Assembly: GCF_051487185.1 (NCBI RefSeq)
Contig: NZ_JAHVDK010000013.1
Location: 62,001 to 126,000 of the forward strand
Direction of reading: 5' to 3'
Origin: Inquilinus limosus_F
GTDB lineage: Bacteria; Pseudomonadota; Alphaproteobacteria; DSM-16000; Inquilinaceae
Length of the DNA stretch: 64,000 nt
Positions 41,300-52,659 of this stretch are shown here, in pieces. Under the pieces are notes generated by a model. That model was not told the DNA's origin. It did not search any database and saw only the letters and a list, made by a program, of their open reading frames with translations. A program made the position numbers and the translations under genes. Positions within the stretch are counted from its first letter, which is position 1. Each line of letters opens with the position of its first letter.

Positions 41300-42592
41300 A
41301 TGATAACCTTAAGGATCGAGAAATTTGCCGGGATATGGGAAGCAAAAATACAAATTGCTCCGATGACTGTTATAATAGGACCACAAGGCAGTGGAAAAAG
41401 CCTTGCGGCAAAATTACTGTATTTCTTTTGTGATATAATGAATAGGCAGTATCGTTTTGCTGAAGAAGGCGTAAAGTATGAGGAAATGTCAGGTGAGCTG
41501 GTCTCTCAGTTCAAGACATGGTTCCCCGCTAGTGCCTGGGGGCAAGAGAGATTTACAATCGATTTGGTTGCCGGGAACTTTGAAGCTCGGATTAAAAGGC
41601 GAACAAGAAAAAACGAGGTAACGGATGATATTTCGATATCTTTTTCGGCGTTCTATAAAAAATACTACAACATACTACTTAATGAATATTCAAATCTTTC
41701 TCCATCCGACGACGACGAATTCGAGTCCGGTCTGAGCAAACGATTCGAGAGAGCGTGGAGCTTGCGTAATCGAATGGAGGATATATTTCTCAATTTCCTC
41801 GGCTCGGATTATATTGGGTTCCAGACGTTTGTTCCGGCTAGTCGTTCGTTTTTTACCAGTGCCGGTAAATTTCTTGCAGCTATTGATGATACGCCAACAT
41901 TTGATCCGCTGACTACCAGATTTGCAAAACTCTTTGGCGCCTTGCGTGAACAGGCCCTGGAGCTTGACGTCTATCGTGGGCGGCGTACTAGCAATATGGA
42001 TGCCGAGCAACGAGAGGTGATGAGAAGGATTCTTGGCGGTGAGGTGATATTTCAGAGAAGCGGAATATTTCTTCAGACCGAGGATGGTCGGAAAGTACCA
42101 TTTAACACTTTGTCGAGCGGGCAGCAGGAGGTCTTTCCTATATGGTTGCTCATTAAATATTTCTCTGAAGACGGGAGATCTTCGAGAAAGTACAGATCGA
42201 TGTTTTACATCGAAGAACCAGAAGCTCATCTATTTCCAACAGCCCAGAGCGAACTTCTCGATTATTTAATGATAAATTTGGTTAGCGTCAAAGAAAGAAA
42301 CCTTCTATTGACTACACACAGTCCATACGTTCTATCCAAAATCAATACGTATCTAAAAGCCGGAATATTGGCCAGACGAAAGAACATAAGACAGGACATC
42401 GAAAATATAATTCCCAGAAAATGTTGGCTAACGCCTATGAACGTGCGAGCGTATGCCATAGAGCACGGACATTTCCTGGATTTGATCGATGAAGGTGGTC
42501 TAATTGATTCGTCATATATAGACGGAGCTTCGGATCGCGTTGCTCGAATCTTCGACAGGCTGTTGGATGTGGAATATGGCGACTCCAAGTAA
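41300..42592 (+). CDS. ABC-type AAA ATPase (RecF/OLD-like), possible defence gene
   Basis: A 430-residue soluble ATPase of the SMC/RecF/ABC type that includes OLD, PARIS AriA and Septu PtuA proteins. It has Walker A GPQGSGKS (residues 27-34) near the N-terminus, signature LSSGQQE (about 271-277), Walker B MFYIEEPEAHLFP (about 301-313) and switch histidine TTHSPYVL (about 338). The middle is a divergent helical insertion. There is no TOPRIM domain, so it must borrow its nuclease from elsewhere. The start of a small PD-(D/E)XK-like gene overlaps its last 17 bases. The DNA is clearly AT-richer than the core genome, indicating transfer. Confidence 0.88.
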   Translation: MITLRIEKFAGIWEAKIQIAPMTVIIGPQGSGKSLAAKLLYFFCDIMNRQYRFAEEGVKYEEMSGELVSQFKTWFPASAWGQERFTIDLVAGNFEARIKRRTRKNEVTDDISISFSAFYKKYYNILLNEYSNLSPSDDDEFESGLSKRFERAWSLRNRMEDIFLNFLGSDYIGFQTFVPASRSFFTSAGKFLAAIDDTPTFDPLTTRFAKLFGALREQALELDVYRGRRTSNMDAEQREVMRRILGGEVIFQRSGIFLQTEDGRKVPFNTLSSGQQEVFPIWLLIKYFSEDGRSSRKYRSMFYIEEPEAHLFPTAQSELLDYLMINLVSVKERNLLLTTHSPYVLSKINTYLKAGILARRKNIRQDIENIIPRKCWLTPMNVRAYAIEHGHFLDLIDEGGLIDSSYIDGASDRVARIFDRLLDVEYGDSK

Positions 42593-43037
42593 GAAGCCAA
42601 CGACATCAAAGAAGGCATGTAATGGCTGTGTGGAAGAAATAAGGCATAAGAAGATATCAATCGAGGAACGCGGGAGGAAAGTCGATTTCACAAATGCTAA
42701 GGAAGATCTATTTCGCCGAATCCAGGTCGACAATTGCCTGATAAAAGAAGGGCATAGGGCGGACTGGATTGTCACGAAAGTTAATGTAGGAAGCGTGATC
42801 GTTGAGTTGAAGGGAAAAGATGTGCGTCATGCATGCAAACAATTATTTGCCACGCTGGAAAGTGAGAACTGCAAAGAGTGGCTAGAAAACAAAATTGCGA
42901 TGCTAATAATCTGTTCACGCGCACCTGCATTCGACTCTTTTGTAATAGATAGCAAAACGAGAGCCCGAAAGCTTGGCATAAGATTGACTGTAAAAACCAA
43001 CCGAGCCGAATATGATATTGAAGAATTAATGCTATAG
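42576..43037 (+). CDS. Small PD-(D/E)XK-like protein, likely nuclease partner of the ATPase
   Basis: A 153-residue protein. D63 (in GHRADWIV), then E77-L-K79 (in GSVIVELKGKD) and Q89 in the following helix reproduce the D...ExK...Q pattern of the PD-(D/E)XK nuclease superfamily. C15-x2-C18 near the N-terminus may bind zinc. The ATG lies within the end of the ATPase gene (17-base overlap), implying a two-gene system. The nuclease assignment is by motif and is not proven. The DNA is AT-rich like the ATPase. Confidence 0.72.
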   Translation: MATPSKKPTTSKKACNGCVEEIRHKKISIEERGRKVDFTNAKEDLFRRIQVDNCLIKEGHRADWIVTKVNVGSVIVELKGKDVRHACKQLFATLESENCKEWLENKIAMLIICSRAPAFDSFVIDSKTRARKLGIRLTVKTNRAEYDIEELML

Positions 43038-43081
43038 CTTTCCTCCGCCCCTACCACCCCTCAGCACTCTGGCCACCGGCG

Positions 43082-43525
43082 TCACACCACATCCCTCAAC
43101 ATCGCCACCAGCGGCTTATCCGCCGGCGGCATCGGATAGTCGCGCAGGGCCTTGGGCGCCACCCAGGCCAGGGTCTGGCCTTCGCGCGGCTGCGGCGTGC
43201 CCTGCCAGCGGCGGCAGAGATAGAGCGGCATCAGGAGGTGGAAGCGCTCGTAGCGGTGGCTGGCGAAGGTGAAGGGGGCGAGGCAGCTCTCCTCCGTGTC
43301 GATCGCCAGCTCCTCGCGCAGCTCGCGGATCAGCGCCGCCTCCGGCGTCTCGCCGGCATCGACCTTGCCGCCCGGGAACTCCCAGAGGCCGGCCATCGGC
43401 TTGCCCTCCGGCCGCTGCGCGATCAGCACGCGGCCGTCGGCGTCGATCAGCGCGACGGCGACCACCAGCACCATTGGCAGCGCGGGCGGAACGGCGGGAG
43501 CGGCGGCAGGGGAATCAGGCGGCAT
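43082..43525 (-). CDS. mutT: NUDIX hydrolase, MutT-type 8-oxo-dGTP diphosphatase
   Basis: A 147-residue protein with a complete Nudix box (GGKVDAGETPEAALIRELRE continuing EL) preceded by GLWEFP, as in MutT. It removes oxidised nucleotides from the pool. Its start overlaps the end of the upstream GNAT gene by 11 bases, so both are likely co-transcribed. The N-terminus is alanine/proline-rich. Confidence 0.92.
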   Translation of the reverse strand: MPPDSPAAAPAVPPALPMVLVVAVALIDADGRVLIAQRPEGKPMAGLWEFPGGKVDAGETPEAALIRELREELAIDTEESCLAPFTFASHRYERFHLLMPLYLCRRWQGTPQPREGQTLAWVAPKALRDYPMPPADKPLVAMLRDVV

Positions 43526-44075
43526 AGATCTTCAGATAATCCTGGCGGCTGAGGGCGAAGAGCGGGCAGGGCACCGCCTGCCCCAGCGCCTTGAACTCGA
43601 TGGTCTTGAACCCGTCGGTCATCAGCCCGGCCTTGACCAGGACATGGCCCGACGGGGCGTTGTCGGGGTGGTAGGCGGCCTGGATCCGCTCCAGTCGCAG
43701 GTCGAGGAAGCCGAAGGCGATCACCGCTTGCGCCGCCTCCGTCGCATAGCCCTGACCCCAATAGCGCCGGCCGAACCAGTAGCCGAAGCTGCCGACCCGG
43801 CCGTTGGTCGCGATCGCCAGCCCCATATGGCCGATCACGGCGCCGCTGTCGGCCAGCATCACCACGAACTGGTACTCGCGCCCCGCGATCCAGCGCTTCT
43901 CTGCCGTCCGGATCCAGTCCTCGGCATCGGCGAAGCTGTAGGGGAAGGGCACGTCGGACAGCCAGCGCACCACCTCCCAATCGTCGAGCAGATGCGCGAT
44001 CTCCCCGGCATCGGAGGGGCGGTGCCGGCGCAGCCTCAGGCGCTCGGTCTCCAGCTCCTCCGGCAGCTCGGTCAC
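43515..44075 (-). CDS. GNAT-family acetyltransferase (RimJ/RimL-like)
   Basis: A 186-residue protein beginning with ETERLRLRRHRPSDA, the RimJ/RimL/Acetyltransf_3 pattern. A GYWFGRRYWGQGYATEA acetyl-CoA loop follows. The GTG start at 44075 has no strong ribosome site. It is located upstream of, and overlapping, mutT. The substrate is unknown. Confidence 0.85.
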   Translation of the reverse strand: MTELPEELETERLRLRRHRPSDAGEIAHLLDDWEVVRWLSDVPFPYSFADAEDWIRTAEKRWIAGREYQFVVMLADSGAVIGHMGLAIATNGRVGSFGYWFGRRYWGQGYATEAAQAVIAFGFLDLRLERIQAAYHPDNAPSGHVLVKAGLMTDGFKTIEFKALGQAVPCPLFALSRQDYLKIYAA

Positions 44076-44134
44076 GGGGCCACGGGCCCTCGGCTGGGCA
44101 CCGCAGGAGACTTGGCGCTCCGGCCCCCCTTTTT

Positions 44135-44210
44135 GTCATCGCCGGGCTTGACCCGGCGATCCAGAGGGCGTCGAGACCTTCTGGATGCCCGGGTCAAGCC
44201 CGGGCATGAC
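44135..44210. repeat. Palindromic intergenic element (GCCGGGCTTGACCCGGC type)
   Basis: Arms GTCATCGCCGGGCTTGACCC and the mirror GGGTCAAGCCCGGGCATGAC form a long imperfect hairpin, each arm itself being a small palindrome. Similar short forms occur at 35.7 kb. It lies between the GNAT start and the argJ end. Confidence 0.7.
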
Positions 44211-44265
44211 AATGTGAGTCTGACCTGCGCTTGACCCATCGATCCGATAACCCTGGAACGGGCAG

Positions 44266-45495
44266 CTAACTACGGTAATCCGCGTTGATCGAGATATAGC
44301 CGTGGGTGAGGTCGCAGGTCCAGACCGTGGCGCGGCCGCGGCCGATGCCGATATCGACCTCGATCTCGATCGACCGGGTCTTCATATGCGCCGCCACCGG
44401 CGCCTCGTCATAGCCGTCCACCACCATGCCGTCGCGCGCCACCTGGACGCCGCCGATGGCGATGCCGAGGCGGTCGCGGTCCGCCGGCTCGCCCGACTTG
44501 CCGACCGCCATGACGATGCGGCCCCAATTCGCGTCCTCGCCCGCCACCGCGGTCTTCAGCAGCGGCGAATTGGCGATGGCGAGGCCGATGCGGCGGGCCG
44601 AACGGTCCGAGATCGCGCCCGTCACCGTGATGGTGATCAGCTTCTGCGCGCCTTCGCCGTCGCACACCACCTGGCGCGCCAGATCGGCGGTCAGGTCCTC
44701 CAGCGCCCGCTGGAAATCGGCCAGGTCGCCGTCCCCGGCCGGCGGCGGGTTGCCGGCCTGGCCGGTGGCGAACAGCATCAGCGTGTCGCTGGTCGAGGTG
44801 TCGCCGTCCACCGTGATGGCGTTGAACGACTTGTCGACCGCAGCGTTCAGCGCCCGCTGCAGCAGCGGCGCCGGGATGGCGGCGTCTGTGAAGACGAAGG
44901 ACAGCATCGTCGCCATGTCCGGCGCGATCATGCCCGAGCCCTTGGCGATGCCGGTGATGGTCACCGCGGTGCCGCCGATCACGGCGGTGCGGCTGGCGCC
45001 CTTGGCGAAGGTGTCGGTGGTGCGGATCGCCTCCGCCGCCGCGGCCCAGTCTTCACCCAGCGCCTGGGCGAGATCCGGCAGGTGCTTGGCGATGCGGTCC
45101 TCCGGCAGCGGCTGGCCGATCACGCCGGTAGAGGCGACGAACACCTCCTCCCACTCGCAGCCCACCAGCTTGGCGGCGGCGACCACGGTCGACGCCACCG
45201 TCTTCACCCCGGCCTGGCCGGTGAAGGCGTTGGCGTTGCCGGCATTCACCACCACCGCCCGGGCCGACCCCTGGGGCAGCGCCCGGCGGCACCAGTCCAC
45301 CGGGGCGGAGGGGCAGCGGGAGCGGGTGAACACCCCCGCCGCCGTGGTGCCGGGGTCGAGGGCGACGAACAGCACGTCCGGCGCCCCCGTCTTCTTCAGG
45401 CCGCAGGCGGCGGCGGCCAGCCGCACGCCGGCGACAGGATCCAGATCCGGCAGCCGCTCCGGCGCGAGCGGCGAACGCGGCAATGCTCCGGCCAT
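44266..45495 (-). CDS. argJ: Bifunctional glutamate N-acetyltransferase/ornithine acetyltransferase
   Basis: A 409-residue ArgJ. The precursor is cleaved autocatalytically before the conserved threonine in the KGSGMIAPDMATMLSFVFTD region, giving alpha and beta subunits. Other signatures are VVVNAGNANAFTGQAG near the N-terminus, TVDGDTSTSDT and ANWGRIVMAVG near the C-terminus. It transfers acetyl from N-acetylornithine to glutamate in arginine biosynthesis. Downstream of a parvulin isomerase gene, 27 bases apart. Confidence 0.95.
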   Translation of the reverse strand: MAGALPRSPLAPERLPDLDPVAGVRLAAAACGLKKTGAPDVLFVALDPGTTAAGVFTRSRCPSAPVDWCRRALPQGSARAVVVNAGNANAFTGQAGVKTVASTVVAAAKLVGCEWEEVFVASTGVIGQPLPEDRIAKHLPDLAQALGEDWAAAAEAIRTTDTFAKGASRTAVIGGTAVTITGIAKGSGMIAPDMATMLSFVFTDAAIPAPLLQRALNAAVDKSFNAITVDGDTSTSDTLMLFATGQAGNPPPAGDGDLADFQRALEDLTADLARQVVCDGEGAQKLITITVTGAISDRSARRIGLAIANSPLLKTAVAGEDANWGRIVMAVGKSGEPADRDRLGIAIGGVQVARDGMVVDGYDEAPVAAHMKTRSIEIEVDIGIGRGRATVWTCDLTHGYISINADYRS

Positions 45496-45522
45496 GGTCC
45501 CCTCCCCGTCTCGGCGCGCCGG

Positions 45523-46482
45523 TTACTTGCTCGGCGCCGGCTGCTGTTCCGGCTGCTGCCCCGGCTGCGGCTGGTCGCCGCCGGCCGGCGCCTCGGTGCT
45601 GGGCGGCGGCAGCGGCTTGCCGTCCGCGCCCATGACCACGATGTTGGCGCCCTGCTTCACCTCGGCGATGATCTGCGGCACCAGCGCCTGGGACAGCTGC
45701 TCCTCCAGCTGCGGCTTGACCTCGTCGAGCGTCGGCTGCGGCAGGGTGCGCTTGTCCTCGACCAGGATGACGTGCCAGCCGAACTGGGTCTTCACCGGGG
45801 CGGTGCTGAACTTGCCCTTGTCCAGCTTGAAGGCGGCGTCGGCGAATTCCGGCACCATCTGGTCCTTGGAGAACCAGCCGAGATCGCCGCCCGAATCCTT
45901 GCCCGACGGATCGGTGGTGTTGGCGTTGGCCAGGTCCGCGAACTTGGCGCCGCCCTCGAGCTGCTTGATCAGGTCCTTGGCCTTCTCCTCGCTGTCGACC
46001 AGGATGTGGCGGGCCTTGACCTGGTCCTGCGGCGGATTGTCGGCCAGGTACTTCTTGTAGGCGTCCTCGATCGCCGCGTCGGTGACCTTGGCCTTGATCT
46101 GGCGCTGCAGCCAGACGTCCTGGATGATCCGGCGCTCGGCGGTCGACAGGCGCTCCTTGACCTCAGGATCGTTCTGCAGCCCGGCGTCGATGCCCTTCTG
46201 GGCCACCAGGCGGGCGGTCGCCACCTGCTCGGCCATCAGCGGCACCAGCATCTCGACCGGCATCTGCCGGTACTGCTGGGGCAGGCTGTTGATCGCCTCC
46301 AGCACCTCGGAGCGGTAGATCGGCTGGCCGTTGACCGTGGCCGCGACCGGATCGTCCGGCTTCGCGGCCTGATCCGCAGCCGGGGCCTCGGCGGGCTTCG
46401 CCGCATCCTGGGCCATGACCGGACCGGCCAGGAGCGTGAGGGCAGCCGCGCCGACGAGCAGGCGGAGGGCGAGGGAAGACAT
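45523..46482 (-). CDS. Periplasmic parvulin-type peptidyl-prolyl isomerase
   Basis: A 319-residue protein with a signal peptide (ALRLLVGAAALTLLAGPVMA). Residues about 45-150 form a SurA/PrsA-like N-terminal chaperone domain (VATVNGQPIYRSEVLEAIN). A parvulin domain then runs from about 155 to 260 (VKARHILVDSEEKAKDL, GGDLGWFSKDQMVPEFADA, FGWHVILVEDKR), with a proline/glutamine-rich tail. ATG at 46482, with AAGGA upstream. It helps fold exported proteins. In many alphaproteobacteria it lies between argJ and secA as here. Confidence 0.92.
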   Translation of the reverse strand: MSSLALRLLVGAAALTLLAGPVMAQDAAKPAEAPAADQAAKPDDPVAATVNGQPIYRSEVLEAINSLPQQYRQMPVEMLVPLMAEQVATARLVAQKGIDAGLQNDPEVKERLSTAERRIIQDVWLQRQIKAKVTDAAIEDAYKKYLADNPPQDQVKARHILVDSEEKAKDLIKQLEGGAKFADLANANTTDPSGKDSGGDLGWFSKDQMVPEFADAAFKLDKGKFSTAPVKTQFGWHVILVEDKRTLPQPTLDEVKPQLEEQLSQALVPQIIAEVKQGANIVVMGADGKPLPPPSTEAPAGGDQPQPGQQPEQQPAPSK

Positions 46483-46650
46483 CAAACGCGTCCTTTCAGA
46501 ACTGTGGGACGAGCGGCGCCTCGGCGGAGGAGTGCCGGCATCCGGTCATGGGATCGCGGCGGCGCCAACTGCGCGACGTGGCGCACAGGTAAAGCACAGG
46601 CCGGAACCAGGCACAAGCGGACCAGAAGCCGCTGTCATGGAGCGGGATCG

Positions 46651-46679
46651 CTGTCATCAAAGCTTAACACGACCGTCAC
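46651..46679 (+). promoter_or_regulatory. Candidate Pho box upstream of the phytase-like gene
   Basis: Three similar heptamers, CTGTCAT (46651), GCTTAAC (46662) and CCGTCAC (46673), are spaced exactly 11 bases apart, the arrangement of PhoB sites. A further CTGTCAT is at 46632. The following gene encodes a phytase-like esterase, which fits phosphate control. Confidence 0.5.
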
Positions 46680-46823
46680 CGGCGCGACACGCGGCAAATC
46701 CTAGAAGTCGGGCGGTCCCGGGTCGACAGCGTGCCGGCCCCGGGTGACAAAGAATTAAGGGACCGTTTGGAAATGCGCTGGCCGCGCCAGGTGCCTTTGC
46801 AGGCGGTCTCTGAGGAGGGGTTC

Positions 46824-48131
46824 ATGCTGTTCCGTTCCTTCGCTGCCGCCCTGCTGCTCTCGGCCGCGATCCTTCCGGCCGCGCAGGGCGCCGAGACCCT
46901 GACCAGCTACACCAGCGCCGACCCGAAGCTGGCGCTCGGCACCATCTCGGTGCCCGGCGGCAAGACCCGGGAGCTGAATGTCGGCATCGGCAGCGGCGCC
47001 GCCCGCCGGGCCGACGACCCGCCGATGACCTTCTGGACCATCTCCGACCGCGGCCCGAACTTCACCTGCGGCGATGTCGAGGACGTCTTCGGCGTCGACG
47101 GCAAGACCATCTGCGGCGACGGCAAGGGCCGCATCTATCCGCTGCCGGACTATTCGCCCTCGATCTACCGGATCACGCTGAAGGACGACCGGACCTTCAC
47201 CGTCGACGCCGTGCTGCCGCTGCGCGACGGCGACGGCAAGCCGGTCAACGGCCTCCTGAACCCGCTGACCCATGCCTCGACCGAGCAGCCGCTGGATCTG
47301 TCCGGCAAGAAGCTGCAGCAGAACCCGGACGCGGTCGACGCCGAGGCGATCGTGCCGATGGCCGATGGCAGCTTCTGGGTGTCGGAGGAGAACGGCCCGT
47401 CGCTGCTGCATGTCGCGGCGGACGGCAAGATCCTGCGCCGGGTGGTGCCGCAGGGCACCGAGGGCGACTACAAGGGCGCGCACTACCCGGTCGATGGCGG
47501 CCTGCCGGCGGTCCTGGCCAAGCGCTTCCTGAACCGCGGCCTGGAATCGCTCGCCATCACCCCGGACGGCAAGCGCCTGGCCACCATCATCCAGAACCCG
47601 CTGGCCAACCCCGACGCCGACACCTACCGGGCCTCGAAGAACGCCCGGCTGTGGACCCTCGACCCGGCGACGCTCGCGGTCACCGGCGAATATGTCTACA
47701 CGCTCGACGACCCGCAGAGCTTCCGGCTGGACCCGTCGAAGAAGCAGAGCGATCCGCGCATCAGCGAGATCATGGGCCTCGGGCCCGACCGCTTCCTGGT
47801 GCTGGAGCGCACCGACGGCACCACCAAGCTGTACGAGGTGTCGCTGGCCGGCGCCACCGACATCCACGGCACCGCCTGGGACGACCTCAAGACATCGCCG
47901 AGCCTGGAGCAGAGCCAGGATCTGGCCGCCGCGAAGATCGTGCCGGTGACGAAGACGCTGCGCTTCGACAGCGCCGACCATCCGGAGGTGCCGGTCAAGA
48001 TCGAGGGGCTGGCGCTGGCCGGCGACGGGTCGCTGCTGCTGCTCAACGACAGCGATTTCGGCATCACCGGCGAGACCACCCGCCCGGTCATCCTGAAGGG
48101 CAGCGCCATCGCCGCCGACCCGGCGAGCTAG
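46824..48131 (+). CDS. Exported esterase-like phytase-family protein
   Basis: A 435-residue protein with a signal peptide (LFRSFAAALLLSAAILPAAQGA). It has a beta-propeller-like phytase-family domain (PF13449 type): FWTISDRGPNFTC, DAEAIVPMADGSFWVSEENG and NRGLESLAITPDGKRL, followed by RFLVLERTDG. GAGGAGGGG precedes the ATG. It is likely periplasmic, acting on phosphoesters. The substrate is uncertain; the name follows the domain. A Pho-box-like array lies upstream. Confidence 0.82.
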   Translation: MLFRSFAAALLLSAAILPAAQGAETLTSYTSADPKLALGTISVPGGKTRELNVGIGSGAARRADDPPMTFWTISDRGPNFTCGDVEDVFGVDGKTICGDGKGRIYPLPDYSPSIYRITLKDDRTFTVDAVLPLRDGDGKPVNGLLNPLTHASTEQPLDLSGKKLQQNPDAVDAEAIVPMADGSFWVSEENGPSLLHVAADGKILRRVVPQGTEGDYKGAHYPVDGGLPAVLAKRFLNRGLESLAITPDGKRLATIIQNPLANPDADTYRASKNARLWTLDPATLAVTGEYVYTLDDPQSFRLDPSKKQSDPRISEIMGLGPDRFLVLERTDGTTKLYEVSLAGATDIHGTAWDDLKTSPSLEQSQDLAAAKIVPVTKTLRFDSADHPEVPVKIEGLALAGDGSLLLLNDSDFGITGETTRPVILKGSAIAADPAS

Positions 48132-48352
48132 GGCGGCCAAGCGGAACGGGGCGGAACGGCATGGCCGCTCCGTCCCTCCGGCCATTGGCAGGGCGGGGTC
48201 CATCCGCTATGGTGCCGCGCCCGCGGGTCCGGGCGCTTTCCACCGCAGCGCCGGAACGACGCCGGACGGCTGCGCGTTGAAAGCCGGCTGGCGCGGCCCC
48301 AATTTCCTGGGGGAGTGCCGTCGCGTGCTCTCCCGCCCAAGTCGAGGTTTCG

Positions 48353-51079
<2,727 letters not shown>

Positions 51080-51104
51080 ACACCGACAGAGCGAAGCTGC
51101 CCTG

Positions 51105-51145
51105 AGGCCGGCCGGCGAATCCCATCGCCGCCGGCCTTCGCTTTT
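51105..51145 (+). terminator. Terminator after secA
   Basis: A 13-base-pair stem (AGGCCGGCCGGCGA / TCGCCGCCGGCCT, one bulged C) with a 6-base loop is followed by TCGCTTTT, 26 bases after the secA stop. Confidence 0.8.
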
Positions 51146-51182
51146 GCCAAGCTGGGCGCAAGCGGAGCGGGAGCGGGCGGCC

Positions 51183-52649
51183 ATGACGGTGGTCCTGAGC
51201 AGAAGAGCCGACATCACCCTCGACGCGGTGCACCGCGTCGCCTGGCGGGGCGAGGGTGTGCGCATCGCCGAGACGGCGCTGCGGCGGATCGCCGAATGCC
51301 GGGCCGCCTTCCTGCGGTTGATCGACACCGACCCGGACCTCGTCATCTACGGCGTGACCACGGCGATGGGCGAGCTGGCCGACCGCCGCCTGCAGCCCGA
51401 AGAGCGCGAGCGTCACGCCCGGATCAAGGCCTTCGCCGCCGCCACCGCCTTCGGCAACCCGCTGCCGGAGCGGGTGGCGCGCGGCATCGTGCTGGCCCGG
51501 CTGGCGAATTTCCTGGAAGGTCACGCCGCCACCACGCCGCGGATTGCCCTTGCCGTCGCCGCCATGCTGGACGGCGGACCGCTGCCTCTGGTGCCCGCTT
51601 CTGGCCAAGGCGGCGCCGGCGAGATCCTGGCCCTCTATCCGCTGTTCGCCGAGCTCAGCACCCGCTTCGACCTCGAGGTCAAGGAGCGCGGGTCGCTGAT
51701 CAACGGCTCGCCCGGCGCCGCGGCGCTGCTGGCCGATTCGGCCCTGGCGGCGCGCAACCGCATCCGGCTGGCAGAGACCGTCTTCGCCCTGTCGATCGAG
51801 GCCTTCCGGGCGCCGCTGGAGCATTATGACCCGGCGCTGGAGCCGCTATGGGGCGACGCCCACGAAGCCGCGGCGCTGCGCAACCTGCGCGCCCTTCTCG
51901 ACGGTGCCGGCGACGGGCGGCGCAGCTACCAGGCCCCGATCAGCTACCGCATCGTGCCGCGCCTCCTGGGCCAGGCGCACCGCGCCCTGGCGGCGGCGGA
52001 GCAGGCGGCCACGGTGTCCCTGGCCGCAGTCACCGACAACCCGATCTACATCCCGCCCGACGAGGCGGGGCCGGCCTATCCGAACGGCCGCTGCCTCAGC
52101 ACCGGCGGCTATCACAACGCCATGGCGGCCCCGGCGCTGGACGACCTTGCGGCGATCTGGGCCGATCTCTGCCTTCTGTGCGACCGCCACAGCTCGAAGC
52201 TGCTGGCCGGGCGGGTGTCGCATCTCCCCGACCTGCTGATGGTCGACCGCGACCCCGCCGACAGCGACGGCCATGGCAGCCTGGGCTATGTGCCGATGGC
52301 GGTGACCGGTTATCTTGAACAGGCCAAGGCGGCAGCACAGCGCACCTTGCTGCCGGGCACCGAGGCCGCGGGCGCCGGCCAGGACGACGTCGCCGCCCCG
52401 GCTTTCCTGGCCTGGGCGAAGGAGGAGCGGGCCGGCCGCTGCCTCGACGCCGCGCTGGCGATGCTGGCGGTGATCGCGTCCCAGGCGCTGCACGTTACCA
52501 GCCGAGCGGCCCCGCCGCCGCTGCGGTCCCTGGTCGACGAGGTGCGCGGCACGGTGCCGCCGGTGGAAGAGGACCGCGTGCTCGGCCCCGAGCTCGGGCG
52601 CCTGGCCGAGCGCCTCACGCAGCGAGTGTTCTCGACCGAAGAGCCGTAG
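51183..52649 (+). CDS. Aromatic amino acid ammonia-lyase family protein
   Basis: A 488-residue member of the HAL/PAL/TAL family, all helical. The MIO cofactor triad A139-S140-G141 is present in PASGQGG, in a context unlike the usual GSVGASGDLAPL; the following GAGEIL replaces the common DLAPLAH. SLINGSPGAAAL corresponds to the LINGT block, and GYHNAMAAPALDDLA to the later active-site segment. The usual tyrosine is retained in VIYGVTTAMG. It probably deaminates histidine, phenylalanine or tyrosine, or a related amino acid; substrate specificity cannot be read. No hut genes are adjacent. Confidence 0.82.
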   Translation: MTVVLSRRADITLDAVHRVAWRGEGVRIAETALRRIAECRAAFLRLIDTDPDLVIYGVTTAMGELADRRLQPEERERHARIKAFAAATAFGNPLPERVARGIVLARLANFLEGHAATTPRIALAVAAMLDGGPLPLVPASGQGGAGEILALYPLFAELSTRFDLEVKERGSLINGSPGAAALLADSALAARNRIRLAETVFALSIEAFRAPLEHYDPALEPLWGDAHEAAALRNLRALLDGAGDGRRSYQAPISYRIVPRLLGQAHRALAAAEQAATVSLAAVTDNPIYIPPDEAGPAYPNGRCLSTGGYHNAMAAPALDDLAAIWADLCLLCDRHSSKLLAGRVSHLPDLLMVDRDPADSDGHGSLGYVPMAVTGYLEQAKAAAQRTLLPGTEAAGAGQDDVAAPAFLAWAKEERAGRCLDAALAMLAVIASQALHVTSRAAPPPLRSLVDEVRGTVPPVEEDRVLGPELGRLAERLTQRVFSTEEP

Positions 52650-52659
52650 GTCCGGCCGC

